From CAWFYI01 sp963820105 (lineage in GTDB: Bacteria; Patescibacteriota; Saccharimonadia; Saccharimonadales; UBA4665), in assembly GCA_963820105.1 (NCBI GenBank), contig CAWFYI010000001.1, forward strand, positions 372,001 to 436,000: 64,000 bases of DNA. The letters run 5' to 3'. Position numbers and translations under genes: made by a program. Numbering within the stretch: position 1 is the stretch's first letter; every line of letters starts with the position of its first letter. The notes below the pieces were generated by a model. The model ran no database searches. It was not told the DNA's origin and saw nothing but the letters and a program-made list of their open reading frames with translations. This document shows, in pieces, positions 35,528 through 43,500 of the stretch.

Positions 35528-36770
35528 TCCGCTTAGACGTCGCAAGACAGATGGATCCGCTGACAGCGTCACCGGTATGCGGTATCAGACACTGATATAC
35601 ATGGCCCTGAAGAACCTCGCTTATAAGAAACTGCGCACCTTCCTGACGGCTTCCGGTGTAGTTATCGGCATAGGGGCCATCGTGTTCCTGGTATCTTTCG
35701 CACTGGGCTTGCGTAACACCGTTAACAAGCAGGTAGTGGGCTCGCAGACCGTAAAGACGCTTGATGTCACGTCGCCAGACGCGTCATCCATACATCTTGA
35801 CGATGCCAACCTCAAACTCTTCAGCAAGCTGTCGAACGTCCAAGAGGTCTCGCGCACGTACATAGTTCCGGGAACTATATCTTTCGACAATTCTACGAGC
35901 AACAGCATCGTCTACGGTATGGATGATCAATATCTCCAGCTACTCGCACCTAAGGTCTTAACCGGCAGTATCAAAATCAATGATTCCTCAACTAGTAATG
36001 CCGTGGTAAACCAGTCTTTGCTAAAATCAATCGGCATAACCGATCCCAAGAAAGCTTTGAATAAGAAGCTGACCATAAAGGCCGACTTGAGCGAGGCAAT
36101 TAATGCTAAAGCCCCCACAGCTAGAGCTAAGGTTACCATAACCGGTGTGGTCATCAGCGGCAATGGCTCGGAAATCTACACGGACAGGTCATTCATACAA
36201 AAGGCCTTCAAGTTTGATTACACCCAGGCCAAGGTGGTTATACGGGGGCAGAACGATGTCAAGGCCGTCCGTAGCCAGATTGATGCACGCGGGTTCACGA
36301 CCCAGTCGCCACTGGACACCATCAATCAGATTAACAAGCTATTTAACATTTTCGCGGCTCTGTTAGCCGGATTTGGCGGGATAGGCATGGTCATCGCCGT
36401 ACTGGGTATGTTCAACACGCTGACCATCTCACTGCTGGAGCGCACCAGCGAGATCGGACTTATGATGTCTATTGGCGCCAGACGGCGCGACATCAGGCGG
36501 CTATTCATGTACGAGGCCCTGTCGCTGTCCTTGCTGGGCGGTCTGGGCGGCTTGTTCGGCGCCTGGTTTATTGGCGCTGCTATCAATATCGTCCTGAGCA
36601 GCTTGGCTAACAGCCGGGGATTAAGCGGTGGTATCCAGATCTTTTCCGTACCGTACTTCTTGTCAGGCGCGGCGATAGTCTTCGTCATGCTGGTCGGATA
36701 TGTGGTGGTCTTCTTCCCGGCTCGCCGGGCAGCACGCATCAACCCGATTGACGCCCTGAAGCACGAATAA
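35520..36770 (+). CDS. MacB-like ABC transporter permease
   Basis: 416 residues from ATG 35520, preceded directly by GGAGTGGAGG. Topology is the MacB/FtsX type: one N-terminal helix (KLRTFLTASGVVIGIGAIVF), a large extracytoplasmic MacB-PCD-like domain (about residues 60-285), then three helices (IFAALLAGFGGIGMVIAVLG; LSLSLLGGLGGLFGAWFIGA; YFLSGAAIVFVMLVGYVVVF). It contains TSEIGLMMSIGARRRDIRRL, the family coupling motif, and ends PARRAARINPIDALKHE. Such pairs act as mechanotransmission pumps on extracytoplasmic substrates. The adjacent surface proteins are candidate clients (inference). Confidence 0.92.
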   Translation: MRSPLRRRKTDGSADSVTGMRYQTLIYMALKNLAYKKLRTFLTASGVVIGIGAIVFLVSFALGLRNTVNKQVVGSQTVKTLDVTSPDASSIHLDDANLKLFSKLSNVQEVSRTYIVPGTISFDNSTSNSIVYGMDDQYLQLLAPKVLTGSIKINDSSTSNAVVNQSLLKSIGITDPKKALNKKLTIKADLSEAINAKAPTARAKVTITGVVISGNGSEIYTDRSFIQKAFKFDYTQAKVVIRGQNDVKAVRSQIDARGFTTQSPLDTINQINKLFNIFAALLAGFGGIGMVIAVLGMFNTLTISLLERTSEIGLMMSIGARRRDIRRLFMYEALSLSLLGGLGGLFGAWFIGAAINIVLSSLANSRGLSGGIQIFSVPYFLSGAAIVFVMLVGYVVVFFPARRAARINPIDALKHE

Positions 36771-36782
36771 GTCGATGATAAT

Positions 36783-36857
36783 TGGCAGGGGCACGTGGAA
36801 TCGAACCACGATCTAGGGTTTTGGAGACCCTCATACTAGCCGTTGTACTATGCCCCT
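36783..36857 (-). tRNA. tRNA-Trp (CCA)
   Basis: Acceptor AGGGGCA/TGCCCCT; anticodon stem AGGGT/ACCCT around CTCCAAA, anticodon CCA; T-arm GGTTCGATTCC; encoded 3' CCA with discriminator G. Confidence 0.95.
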
Positions 36858-36955
36858 ACGCGCATGATCGCAGATAATATCATACGCAAAATACAGGGGT
36901 TTGTCATCTTGCTTTGGCTTTTTAATGATGGCCAAGTCTGATATAAATATATGAT

Positions 36956-37615
36956 ATGGCGAAAATATACCCGAAGAAGCCTTTCTTGTTATTGTTCTAC
37001 GGTTATCCAGGGGCCGGCAAGACTTATTTCGCGCGGCAATTTTGCAATAACGTGCAAGCCGCCCATCTGCAGTCGGATCGTATACGCGGCGAACTGTTCG
37101 AATCGCCACGCTACGATAAGCAAGAAAACGACGTAGTCGCCCAGTTAATGAATTATATGACCGAAGAGTTTCTCTCGGCGGGCCTCAGCGTAGCGTACGA
37201 CGTCAATGCCATGCGTCTCAAGCAGCGGCGCTCGCTGTATTCCATGGCCTATGCCTGCCGCGCGCAGCCGTTATTGGTATGGTTCCAGATGGATCAAGAT
37301 ACGGCCTTCGCCCGCAGCATCAAGCGCGACCGCCGGCGCGCGGACGACAAATACGCGGCCACACTGGACCGGACGACTTTCGAGAACGTCATAGCCCAGA
37401 TGCAGAATCCGGTGAATAGCGAAGATTATGCAGTCATAAGTGGCAAACATCTGTTCAGCATGCAGCAGAGCGCGGTCATCAGCAAGCTGAGGGAAATCGG
37501 CGTCATATCGAACGATGACACCAGTTCGCGCGTAATCAAACCCGGCATGGTCAATCTGGTACCCAAGAGCCAGCAGACCCGCTTTGATGCCCGGCGCAAT
37601 ATCTCCATCCGCTAA
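36956..37615 (+). CDS. P-loop kinase-like protein (AAA_33 / zeta-like)
   Basis: 219 residues. Walker A LFYGYPGAGKTYFARQF near residue 13, then HLQSDRIRGELFESPRYDK, a nucleoside/polynucleotide-kinase-like DxxR element, and LVWFQMDQDTAFARSIKRDR with a candidate lid. This resembles AAA_33 and zeta-toxin-like kinases; the substrate is unknown and no antitoxin-like gene is adjacent. TATAAA lies 8 nt before the ATG (36942-36947), suggesting a leaderless mRNA. Confidence 0.7.
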   Translation: MAKIYPKKPFLLLFYGYPGAGKTYFARQFCNNVQAAHLQSDRIRGELFESPRYDKQENDVVAQLMNYMTEEFLSAGLSVAYDVNAMRLKQRRSLYSMAYACRAQPLLVWFQMDQDTAFARSIKRDRRRADDKYAATLDRTTFENVIAQMQNPVNSEDYAVISGKHLFSMQQSAVISKLREIGVISNDDTSSRVIKPGMVNLVPKSQQTRFDARRNISIR

Positions 37616-37645
37616 TCGCACTAACTGTCAGATCAGGAAACTAAC

Positions 37646-38365
37646 ATGCCGAATAAAAAATTCATACTGGACGGAGACCTGCCCGTAAGCGTATATAAAC
37701 GCAGGAGCAGTCGTAATCTACGCCTGACTATCAATCCAGACGGCGAGATAAGGGTGAGCATTCCGGCCTGGGCCCCTTATAAGGCCGGTCTGGACTTCGC
37801 CCGGTCGCGGCGCGGCTGGATAATGTCCCAGCGCCGCCCCGGCCGCGTGCTGGTCCATGGCCAACCCGTGGGCAAAGCGCACCATCTGCAATTCCGCGCT
37901 AGGGCCGGTGTCGCCCGGCCCATAAGCAGGGTGGCGGCCGGGGCGGTGGTAGTAAGTCACCCCCCCGGCGTAGATCCCGTCGACCCCGCGGTCCAGAAGG
38001 CCGCGCGCGACGGCAGCATACGCGCGCTAAGGGCCCAGGCCGAAAAACTGCTGCCCCAGCGGCTCGCTGCCTTGGCTGGGACCCACGGGTTTGATTATTC
38101 CGAAGTCCGCATAAAGCGCCTCAAAAGCCGCTGGGGCAGCTGCGACCATAACGGCAGAATAGCGCTTAGCCTGTTTCTGATGCAATTGTCATGGGAGCAC
38201 ATAGATTACGTCTTGCTGCACGAGCTTATGCATACCCGTATCATGCGCCACGGACCTGATTTCTGGAGAGCCATGACCGAGTTGCAACCAGACACTGCCA
38301 ATCTCAGGAAAAGTCTGCGCGGTTATCAGCCAGTCCTCGATGGCCAGGCCGCAAGTGTGGCATAA
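37646..38365 (+). CDS. YgjP/WLM-type zinc metallopeptidase-like protein (DUF45)
   Basis: 239 residues. The N-terminal part (SVYKRRSSRNLRLTINPDGE IRVSIP) and the C-terminal RIKRLKSRWGSCDHNGRIAL plus YVLLHELMHTRIMRHGPDFW are the DUF45/YgjP family hallmarks. HELMH with the downstream histidine forms the zinc site. Cellular function of this widespread family is poorly defined. Its stop overlaps the histidine-kinase start (TAATG). Confidence 0.85.
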   Translation: MPNKKFILDGDLPVSVYKRRSSRNLRLTINPDGEIRVSIPAWAPYKAGLDFARSRRGWIMSQRRPGRVLVHGQPVGKAHHLQFRARAGVARPISRVAAGAVVVSHPPGVDPVDPAVQKAARDGSIRALRAQAEKLLPQRLAALAGTHGFDYSEVRIKRLKSRWGSCDHNGRIALSLFLMQLSWEHIDYVLLHELMHTRIMRHGPDFWRAMTELQPDTANLRKSLRGYQPVLDGQAASVA

Positions 38366-39489
38366 TGATAAGCGGTATGACAGAACTCAAAACCGCGACG
38401 GATCCGGCTGAGACCCACAGCGAGCGGCTTGAGCACCAGCGCCTGACAAGTCTGATAAACAGCATGGCCGACGCGGTAATCGCCGTCGACCAGGACATAA
38501 AGGTAGTGCTCTATAATGCCGCGGCGCTGAACATCTTCGACGTAAACTCCATTAGAGTCGGGAACCGTCTTAGTAGCCTGTTCAAGCCTGTCGATAAAGA
38601 TAACCAGCCGCACGATGTCACGGCCATGGTTCGCGAAGCCAAGGTGCCTACCACCAGCCGCGACCTGTTATTACCGTACCCGGATGGCAGCAAGATCAAC
38701 CTTTATTTAAGCGTCGCGCCGGTGCACCTGGGTTATGGCGCCACCGGGCAGAGAGGCTATGTCCTGCTTCTGCGCGATATAACCCGCGAAAAATCCCTTG
38801 AGGAGGAACGCGATGAGTTCATCAGCGTCGTCAGCCACGAACTACGTACGCCGATTGCCATCTCTGAAGGCAATATCGGTAACGCGGAGTATATAGCTGA
38901 GAAAACAGGCGACATGGCGGCCATAAAGCAGGCGCTCAAGGAAGCACACAATCAAGTGCTCTTCCTGGCGGATATGATAAACGATCTGTCTACGCTTAGC
39001 CGCGCCGAGCGGGGCACACTCAAGCTTGAGGTCGAACCTATAAACGTGCACGACCTTGTCACGGAGCTAGCCAGCAATTATTCAAAGGACGCCGAAGTCA
39101 AGCATCTGAAGCTGGAAACTGACATGGATCCCGAACTGGAACTGCTTAAATCCAGCAAGCTTTACGTGCGCGAAGTACTGCAGAACTTTATAACTAACGC
39201 CATAAAATATACTGCCAAGGGGAGCGTGACCATCAAGGCCAAAGCCGTTCCCAGGGGCGTGGAATTCGCCGTATCGGATACCGGCATCGGTATAAGCAAG
39301 GGCGACCAGGAACGGGTATTCGACAAATTTTTCCGTTCGGAGGATTTCCGTACGCGCCAAGCGAACGGAACCGGACTCGGACTATACGTGACAGTCAAGC
39401 TCGCCCGTATGCTTCATGCCGAGATTAATCTTGAGAGCGAGCTGAACCGCGGCTCCACGTTCACGATTTTCGTGCCCAACCTTGAGTAG
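38365..39489 (+). CDS. Soluble PAS-domain sensor histidine kinase
   Basis: 374 residues without obvious membrane segments. A PAS domain spans about residues 25-150 (LINSMADAVIAVDQDIKVVL ... GYVLLLRDITREK). The HisKA dimerisation domain has FISVVSHELRTPIAISEGNI with phospho-acceptor His. The HATPase domain has VLQNFITNAIKYTAKG (N box), FAVSDTGIGISKGDQERVFD (G1), KFFRSEDF (F box) and ANGTGLGLYVTVKLA (G2). No response regulator gene is nearby, so the partner is encoded elsewhere. It overlaps the metallopeptidase gene by 1 nt. Confidence 0.93.
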   Translation: MISGMTELKTATDPAETHSERLEHQRLTSLINSMADAVIAVDQDIKVVLYNAAALNIFDVNSIRVGNRLSSLFKPVDKDNQPHDVTAMVREAKVPTTSRDLLLPYPDGSKINLYLSVAPVHLGYGATGQRGYVLLLRDITREKSLEEERDEFISVVSHELRTPIAISEGNIGNAEYIAEKTGDMAAIKQALKEAHNQVLFLADMINDLSTLSRAERGTLKLEVEPINVHDLVTELASNYSKDAEVKHLKLETDMDPELELLKSSKLYVREVLQNFITNAIKYTAKGSVTIKAKAVPRGVEFAVSDTGIGISKGDQERVFDKFFRSEDFRTRQANGTGLGLYVTVKLARMLHAEINLESELNRGSTFTIFVPNLE

Positions 39490-39531
39490 ACCGCCGCCCC
39501 GCCGACTTGCCAGCCAGCCAGGATAGCCCTT

Positions 39532-41133
39532 TTAGAGCTCAGGAAGTTTGGAAACCACGCGCATGACGGGAATGCAGACATTGCGGCCCTTCCAGATGAC
39601 TTCGCGGAATTCATAGCGCCACATGGAATAATTGAGCAGCCATATGTCATACGCGGCCGCCACCGGCAGGAGCCAAATACCCTTTACCATGAACCGCCGG
39701 TAGACCAGATTAAAGATTCTGGAGTATACCATCAAGTTGGCAATCAGGCTGAGCCCGGATAGCGCAGCGGTCAACCACTGCCCGGATGCCAGCGACGCGG
39801 CCAGCAGTATGAAGGGTAGGATCAGCACTCCGGACTCTGCCAGCCCTACCAGCGCAGTCATCTCCGGGCGCCGGTGCATCTGCAGGTAGCGCGTCCGGAC
39901 TGCCGTGGCCCGTTGTTCGTCCGGCTTCTTCTGCGAAACCAGGCCTATGTGGGCGTCAGACCTCAGGAAACTGTATCCGTCACCGTCAGCAGCCGTAGCT
40001 CGCGCCAGGTAACTTTCGGGAACGCCTTTGCGCCGCGCGGCCTTGAACCCGCCCGCAGCTTCCAAAGCCGGCCGCGTGATCAGCCAGCAAGTGCTCAAAA
40101 CCGGCGGGCGTCTTACTACCCGTCGCGGCAGCGCCAGTTCCCAGGCATAGCGGTTCGGCTGCATGAACCACGCTGCTAGTCTCTGTGACTGCGGCGGCAG
40201 ATTGCGCGGCAGTACGCTGATCATGGACTTTTGCTGCTGAAGTAGGGTCTTTATCAGCGCGTCAAGGCTGCTGGGCTCAAAGCGGGTATCAACGCCGCAG
40301 AACAGCAGTACGTCGCCGTTAGCTTCCTCGGTCAGCTGGGCGTAAGCGTAATTCTTGGCCAACCAGCTGCTTGGCGGCTGGGCACCCGCAATGAAGCGTA
40401 CGCCGTCGTGGGCGAAGCCGCGGATTATCTCCGGCGTACGCTTGTTTTGCGAACAATCGTCCAGTACCAGGATTTCCAGTTTCGGGTAGGTGCTGGCCAG
40501 CAGGGATTGCAGACACTCTTCCAGATCTGTGGTCTCGTTCCGGGCCGGGATGGCTACGCTCAGCGCCGGCAGCTCGGCGTTAGTGAAACTCCTCGTCAGT
40601 TTCGGGGGCCGTGTGGCGCGCAGATGCCGCAGAGCGGACATGAATATGATGTCGGCGCAGACCAGAACGATTCCGGCCGTGAGCATCCGCCATGTAGCCT
40701 GATCAAACCCGTAGTGCCGGCTTATCTCGGCCACAGCCACCACGGCTGCCTGGGAGCCAATGAGCCAAAGGCTTGTCTGACGAGATGTATGGAACAGGTA
40801 GTCGGCCTGGATACGCCCGGCGGTTACCCGTACCAAGTTAAAACACCGGTACAGGCTGATCAGGGCTATTAGTGTCGTCCAGAGCGCCGGATCCAAAGCC
40901 AGCAATGTTAACGAACCCGCCGCCAGGACCGCGGCTAATAAGGGGGCGGTAAGCTTGCGCAAACCCCAGAGAGGAGGCACCCATACAAGTAGTTCGGCGG
41001 CACTTATGACCCCAAGTCCGGCAAGCGCAAGCAGCATGATAGGTTTAACTATAGCAAAAAGCCAGCCTGGCACACCTTGTTCCGACCACTTCAGATTATT
41101 ATCAAAATTTCTATAATAATTTGAAGTCGACAA
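39532..41133 (-). CDS. Membrane-bound GT2 glycosyltransferase
   Basis: 533 residues from TTG 41133; the true start may be a GTG about 20 codons further in. N-terminal membrane helices (LFAIVKPIMLLALAGLGVIS, LTAPLLAAVLAAGSLTLLAL) precede a family 2 catalytic domain: SVAIPARNETTDLEECLQSL, EILVLDDCSQNKRTPEIIRG, GDVLLFCGVDTRFEPSSLDA. Further helices follow at the C-terminus. The architecture suggests lipid-linked or surface glycan synthesis; acceptor unknown. Confidence 0.75.
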   Translation of the reverse strand: MSTSNYYRNFDNNLKWSEQGVPGWLFAIVKPIMLLALAGLGVISAAELLVWVPPLWGLRKLTAPLLAAVLAAGSLTLLALDPALWTTLIALISLYRCFNLVRVTAGRIQADYLFHTSRQTSLWLIGSQAAVVAVAEISRHYGFDQATWRMLTAGIVLVCADIIFMSALRHLRATRPPKLTRSFTNAELPALSVAIPARNETTDLEECLQSLLASTYPKLEILVLDDCSQNKRTPEIIRGFAHDGVRFIAGAQPPSSWLAKNYAYAQLTEEANGDVLLFCGVDTRFEPSSLDALIKTLLQQQKSMISVLPRNLPPQSQRLAAWFMQPNRYAWELALPRRVVRRPPVLSTCWLITRPALEAAGGFKAARRKGVPESYLARATAADGDGYSFLRSDAHIGLVSQKKPDEQRATAVRTRYLQMHRRPEMTALVGLAESGVLILPFILLAASLASGQWLTAALSGLSLIANLMVYSRIFNLVYRRFMVKGIWLLPVAAAYDIWLLNYSMWRYEFREVIWKGRNVCIPVMRVVSKLPEL

Positions 41134-41160
41134 ACTAAGAGTGCCTAAGCTGTCATGGCA

Positions 41161-41189
41161 TTGACCATACGACTGCAGGGTGCTATGCT
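41161..41189 (+). promoter_or_regulatory. Promoter of the secE-nusG unit
   Basis: TTGACC (41161-41166), 17-nt spacer, TATGCT (41184-41189); predicted start about 41196, only a few nucleotides before the terminator-like hairpin. Confidence 0.65.
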
Positions 41190-41200
41190 TGACAGCAGTG

Positions 41201-41225
41201 GCCTACGAATAGTGTAGGCTTTTTT
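41201..41225 (+). terminator. Terminator/attenuator in the secE leader
   Basis: GCCTAC-gaatagt-GTAGGC followed by six T residues. It lies between the promoter and secE, so transcription must pass it to reach the genes. Confidence 0.65.
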
Positions 41226-41253
41226 GTTTGGCAACCGTAGGGAGCACGCATAC

Positions 41254-41652
41254 ATGGCCGATAAAGAGCCGTCCAAGTCCAAAAAGCGCAAGGTCAAGAA
41301 CCCCGAGACGTTCCGCGAGCGCGCGCTTAAGGCCAATGAGCCGTCAGCTAAGCCGGGGCCGAAAGTCGCCGCCAAGAGCGGCGGAAGCAAGATGTCCAAG
41401 CTTGGCCGCGGACTTTCCGGTTTCAAACCTTTGCAGCCGGTCATAAAAGTCCTGAGACTCATAGGCAAGGTAGTCATACCGTCCTATTTCCGCAACAGCT
41501 GGAAAGAGCTGAAGCTCGTAACTTGGCCCAGTTGGCAGGAGAGCCGCCGCCTGACGTTCGCCGTACTGATCTTCGCCGTCATCTTCGGAGCTACCATTGC
41601 GGTAGTAGACTATGGTCTCGACAAAGTTTTCAGAAACGTTCTTTTAAAGTAA
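41254..41652 (+). CDS. secE: Preprotein translocase subunit SecE with basic N-terminal extension
   Basis: I use ATG 41254 (MADKEPSKSKKRKVKNPETF), preceded by GGGAG; 132 residues. The conserved SecE core is at the C-terminus: YFRNSWKELKLVTWPSWQES then the single helix LTFAVLIFAVIFGATIAVV. The first 75 or so residues are lysine/arginine-rich and probably disordered; most single-helix SecE proteins are only about 60 residues. nusG follows after 20 nt, the classical arrangement. Confidence 0.9.
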   Translation: MADKEPSKSKKRKVKNPETFRERALKANEPSAKPGPKVAAKSGGSKMSKLGRGLSGFKPLQPVIKVLRLIGKVVIPSYFRNSWKELKLVTWPSWQESRRLTFAVLIFAVIFGATIAVVDYGLDKVFRNVLLK

Positions 41653-41672
41653 AGGAAGGAAAGGCTTAGATT

Positions 41673-42221
41673 ATGGCAATCAGCAAACGATACGACACTT
41701 CCAAGCAGTGGTACGCCATCCACACTTATAGCGGTTATGAAGAAAAGGTGGCGGAGTCAATCCGTCAGCGTGCCGACAGCCTGGACATGAAAGACAAAAT
41801 CTTCGAGGTCCTGGTGCCCAAGGAAAAGATGATAGAAATCAAGAACGGCAAACGCCGCGTGGTCGAAAAGCGCATATTCCAGGGTTACGTTTTAGTCCAC
41901 ATGAAGCTCAGCGAAGACGCCTGGTACATCGTGCGCAACACGCCGTCCGTGACCGGTTTCGTGGGCAGCGGCACAGACCCGACGCCCATCGAACCGGAAG
42001 AAATCGAAAAGATTCAGAAGCGCATGGGCCTGGAACAGCCCAAGCACAAGATCGACTTCAACATCGGCGAAGTGGTCAACATCATCGACGGCCCGTTCAA
42101 GGGCTTCGATGGCAGTATCAGCGAGATCGACGCCGCCAAAGGCAAGCTCAAAGTCCTGGTCAACATGTTCGGCCGCGAAACCCCCGTCGAACTTGACGGC
42201 CTACAGGTCAAGAGAGTCTAA
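41673..42221 (+). CDS. nusG: Transcription termination/antitermination factor NusG
   Basis: 182 residues. NGN domain: KQWYAIHTYSGYEEKVAESI, LVPKEKMIEIKNGKRRVVEK, YVLVHMKLSEDAWYIVRNTP. KOW domain: FNIGEVVNIIDGPFKGFDGS and LVNMFGRETPVELDGLQVKR. Binds RNA polymerase and couples with ribosomes or Rho. Follows secE; rplK lies downstream after one inverted gene. Confidence 0.97.
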   Translation: MAISKRYDTSKQWYAIHTYSGYEEKVAESIRQRADSLDMKDKIFEVLVPKEKMIEIKNGKRRVVEKRIFQGYVLVHMKLSEDAWYIVRNTPSVTGFVGSGTDPTPIEPEEIEKIQKRMGLEQPKHKIDFNIGEVVNIIDGPFKGFDGSISEIDAAKGKLKVLVNMFGRETPVELDGLQVKRV

Positions 42222-42257
42222 GGAAGTACCTGCAAACTGCCTGATTACCGCAACCCT

Positions 42258-42698
42258 TTAATTAAACCCCGTACTTAAACTTCCCAGACGCTTGAGCATA
42301 GCCCCCGGTTTTAATTTTAATATCGAGGAGCCTGCAAGGAGCGTAGTATCGACCGGATCATGACCCGTTTCGTACATCAGCCTGAAAGCTCCTATGGCTG
42401 TAGACAAGCGACAAATTCTGTCATTTTGGCGAAGCTCCCCGTATGTGCTGTGCAGCGGGTGACTCCGTTCAGCCCAGCCCAACAGCTTTGCGAAGAAACG
42501 TTCGCGAGCTTCAATTATCGCATCATAATGTTCCGGGTCAACGTCCGTGAGCTTTTCGGAGCCAAGACGAATCAAATCATTGGCTTCATCCAGCCATGCG
42601 CCGTCAATGGGCTCCCCGGCTCTCAACCTAGTTATCCAGGGCGCATCGTCAATATTGACGCTTAAGTTTCCTTCAGGTGTTGAACCATCATAGGACAT
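42258..42698 (-). CDS. Unknown protein inserted between nusG and rplK
   Basis: 146 residues, acidic and soluble (LIRLGSEKLTDVDPEHYDAI, FRLMYETGHDPVDTTLLAG). No family recognised. TATAAT (minus strand, 42713-42708) ends 9 nt before ATG 42698, implying a leaderless transcript. It is antisense to the surrounding operon and separates two genes that are normally neighbours. Confidence 0.55.
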   Translation of the reverse strand: MSYDGSTPEGNLSVNIDDAPWITRLRAGEPIDGAWLDEANDLIRLGSEKLTDVDPEHYDAIIEARERFFAKLLGWAERSHPLHSTYGELRQNDRICRLSTAIGAFRLMYETGHDPVDTTLLAGSSILKLKPGAMLKRLGSLSTGFN

Positions 42699-42736
42699 CA
42701 GATGCTTATTATACCATGAATATATCAGTGTGTCGC

Positions 42737-42765
42737 TTTACGCCGACAGTGTTTTTTGCTAAAAT
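42737..42765 (+). promoter_or_regulatory. Promoter of the rplK-rplA unit
   Basis: TTTACG, 17-nt spacer, TAAAAT (42760-42765); leader about 25 nt to ATG 42798. Confidence 0.6.
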
Positions 42766-42797
42766 AAACCAATTACGCACTAGAAAGTTAAGGACTT

Positions 42798-43226
42798 ATG
42801 GCAAAACAAGTTACAGCTAATCTGAAGATGAAGATCCGCGGCGGCCAGGCCAGCGCGGCTCCCCCCGTGGGCAGCACGCTCGGTCAGTACGGCGTTAACA
42901 TGATGGATTTCGTCAACCCGTTCAACGAGGCTACCAAGGACATGAAGGGCCAGATGGTCACCGCGCACATCACCATTTATGACGATCGCAGCATGGCCTT
43001 CCGCGTAGTCGGCGCGCCGACGGACGATCTGATCCGCGAGAAGCTTGGCATCCAGAAAGGTTCCGGCCGCCCCAACAGCGAGAAGGTCGAGAAGAAGCTC
43101 AGCCAGCAACAGCTTACCGAGATCGCCGAAGCCAAAGCCGGCGACATGAACGCCGAGAACGTCGAATCGATCAAGAAAATGGTCGCCGGCACTGCGCGCT
43201 CAATGGGCGTGGAAGTAGAAAGCTGA
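42798..43226 (+). CDS. rplK: 50S ribosomal protein uL11
   Basis: 142 residues. N-terminal domain ANLKMKIRGGQASAAPPVGS TLGQYGVNMMDFVNPFNE; C-terminal rRNA-binding domain with AFRVVGAPTDDLIREKLGIQ, QLTEIAEAKAGDMNAENVES, KKMVAGTARSMGVEVE. Part of the GTPase-associated stalk base, and in the same region as L1, L10 and L7/L12. Confidence 0.97.
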   Translation: MAKQVTANLKMKIRGGQASAAPPVGSTLGQYGVNMMDFVNPFNEATKDMKGQMVTAHITIYDDRSMAFRVVGAPTDDLIREKLGIQKGSGRPNSEKVEKKLSQQQLTEIAEAKAGDMNAENVESIKKMVAGTARSMGVEVES

Positions 43227-43227
43227 T

Positions 43228-43446
43228 ATGAGCGAGCATGCAACGCAAGCCGCCGAAGGCGCCCCCCAGCCGGCTTTAACTGCGGGTGAGAGATTAGCTG
43301 ACGGCACTTTCAAGGTGTTGGCCGCGTTCGCTACCCTCGAAATCGCAGATGCCTTACTGTCAGGCAAGACCGTACCGGCAGCACTTGGCGCGGCTGCGCT
43401 TACAGGGCTGGCTTGGCTCTACAATAGGAATCCAGCTGAACAATAA
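43228..43446 (+). CDS. Small unknown protein between rplK and rplA
   Basis: 72 residues, starting 1 nt after rplK. A disordered N-terminus (MSEHATQAAEGAPQPALTAG) is followed by hydrophobic alanine-rich segments (TFKVLAAFATLEIADALLSG; AALGAAALTGLAWLYNR) that could be membrane helices. No known family; its place inside a ribosomal operon suggests constitutive expression. Confidence 0.5.
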   Translation: MSEHATQAAEGAPQPALTAGERLADGTFKVLAAFATLEIADALLSGKTVPAALGAAALTGLAWLYNRNPAEQ

Positions 43447-43455
43447 CCTAATTTT

Positions 43456-43497
43456 GTGGGAGGCTGTAATCCAGCCGCACGCACCACGAAAGGAGTA
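43456..43497 (+). promoter_or_regulatory. Probable L1-binding autoregulatory leader
   Basis: GTGG (43456-43459) pairs with CCAC (43484-43487), with inner GGCTG/CAGCC, just before the AAAGGAG ribosome site. A similar GTGGGAGG...ACCAC element precedes rplA in many bacteria, where L1 represses its own translation. Assignment by resemblance. Confidence 0.5.
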
Positions 43498-43500
43498 TAA

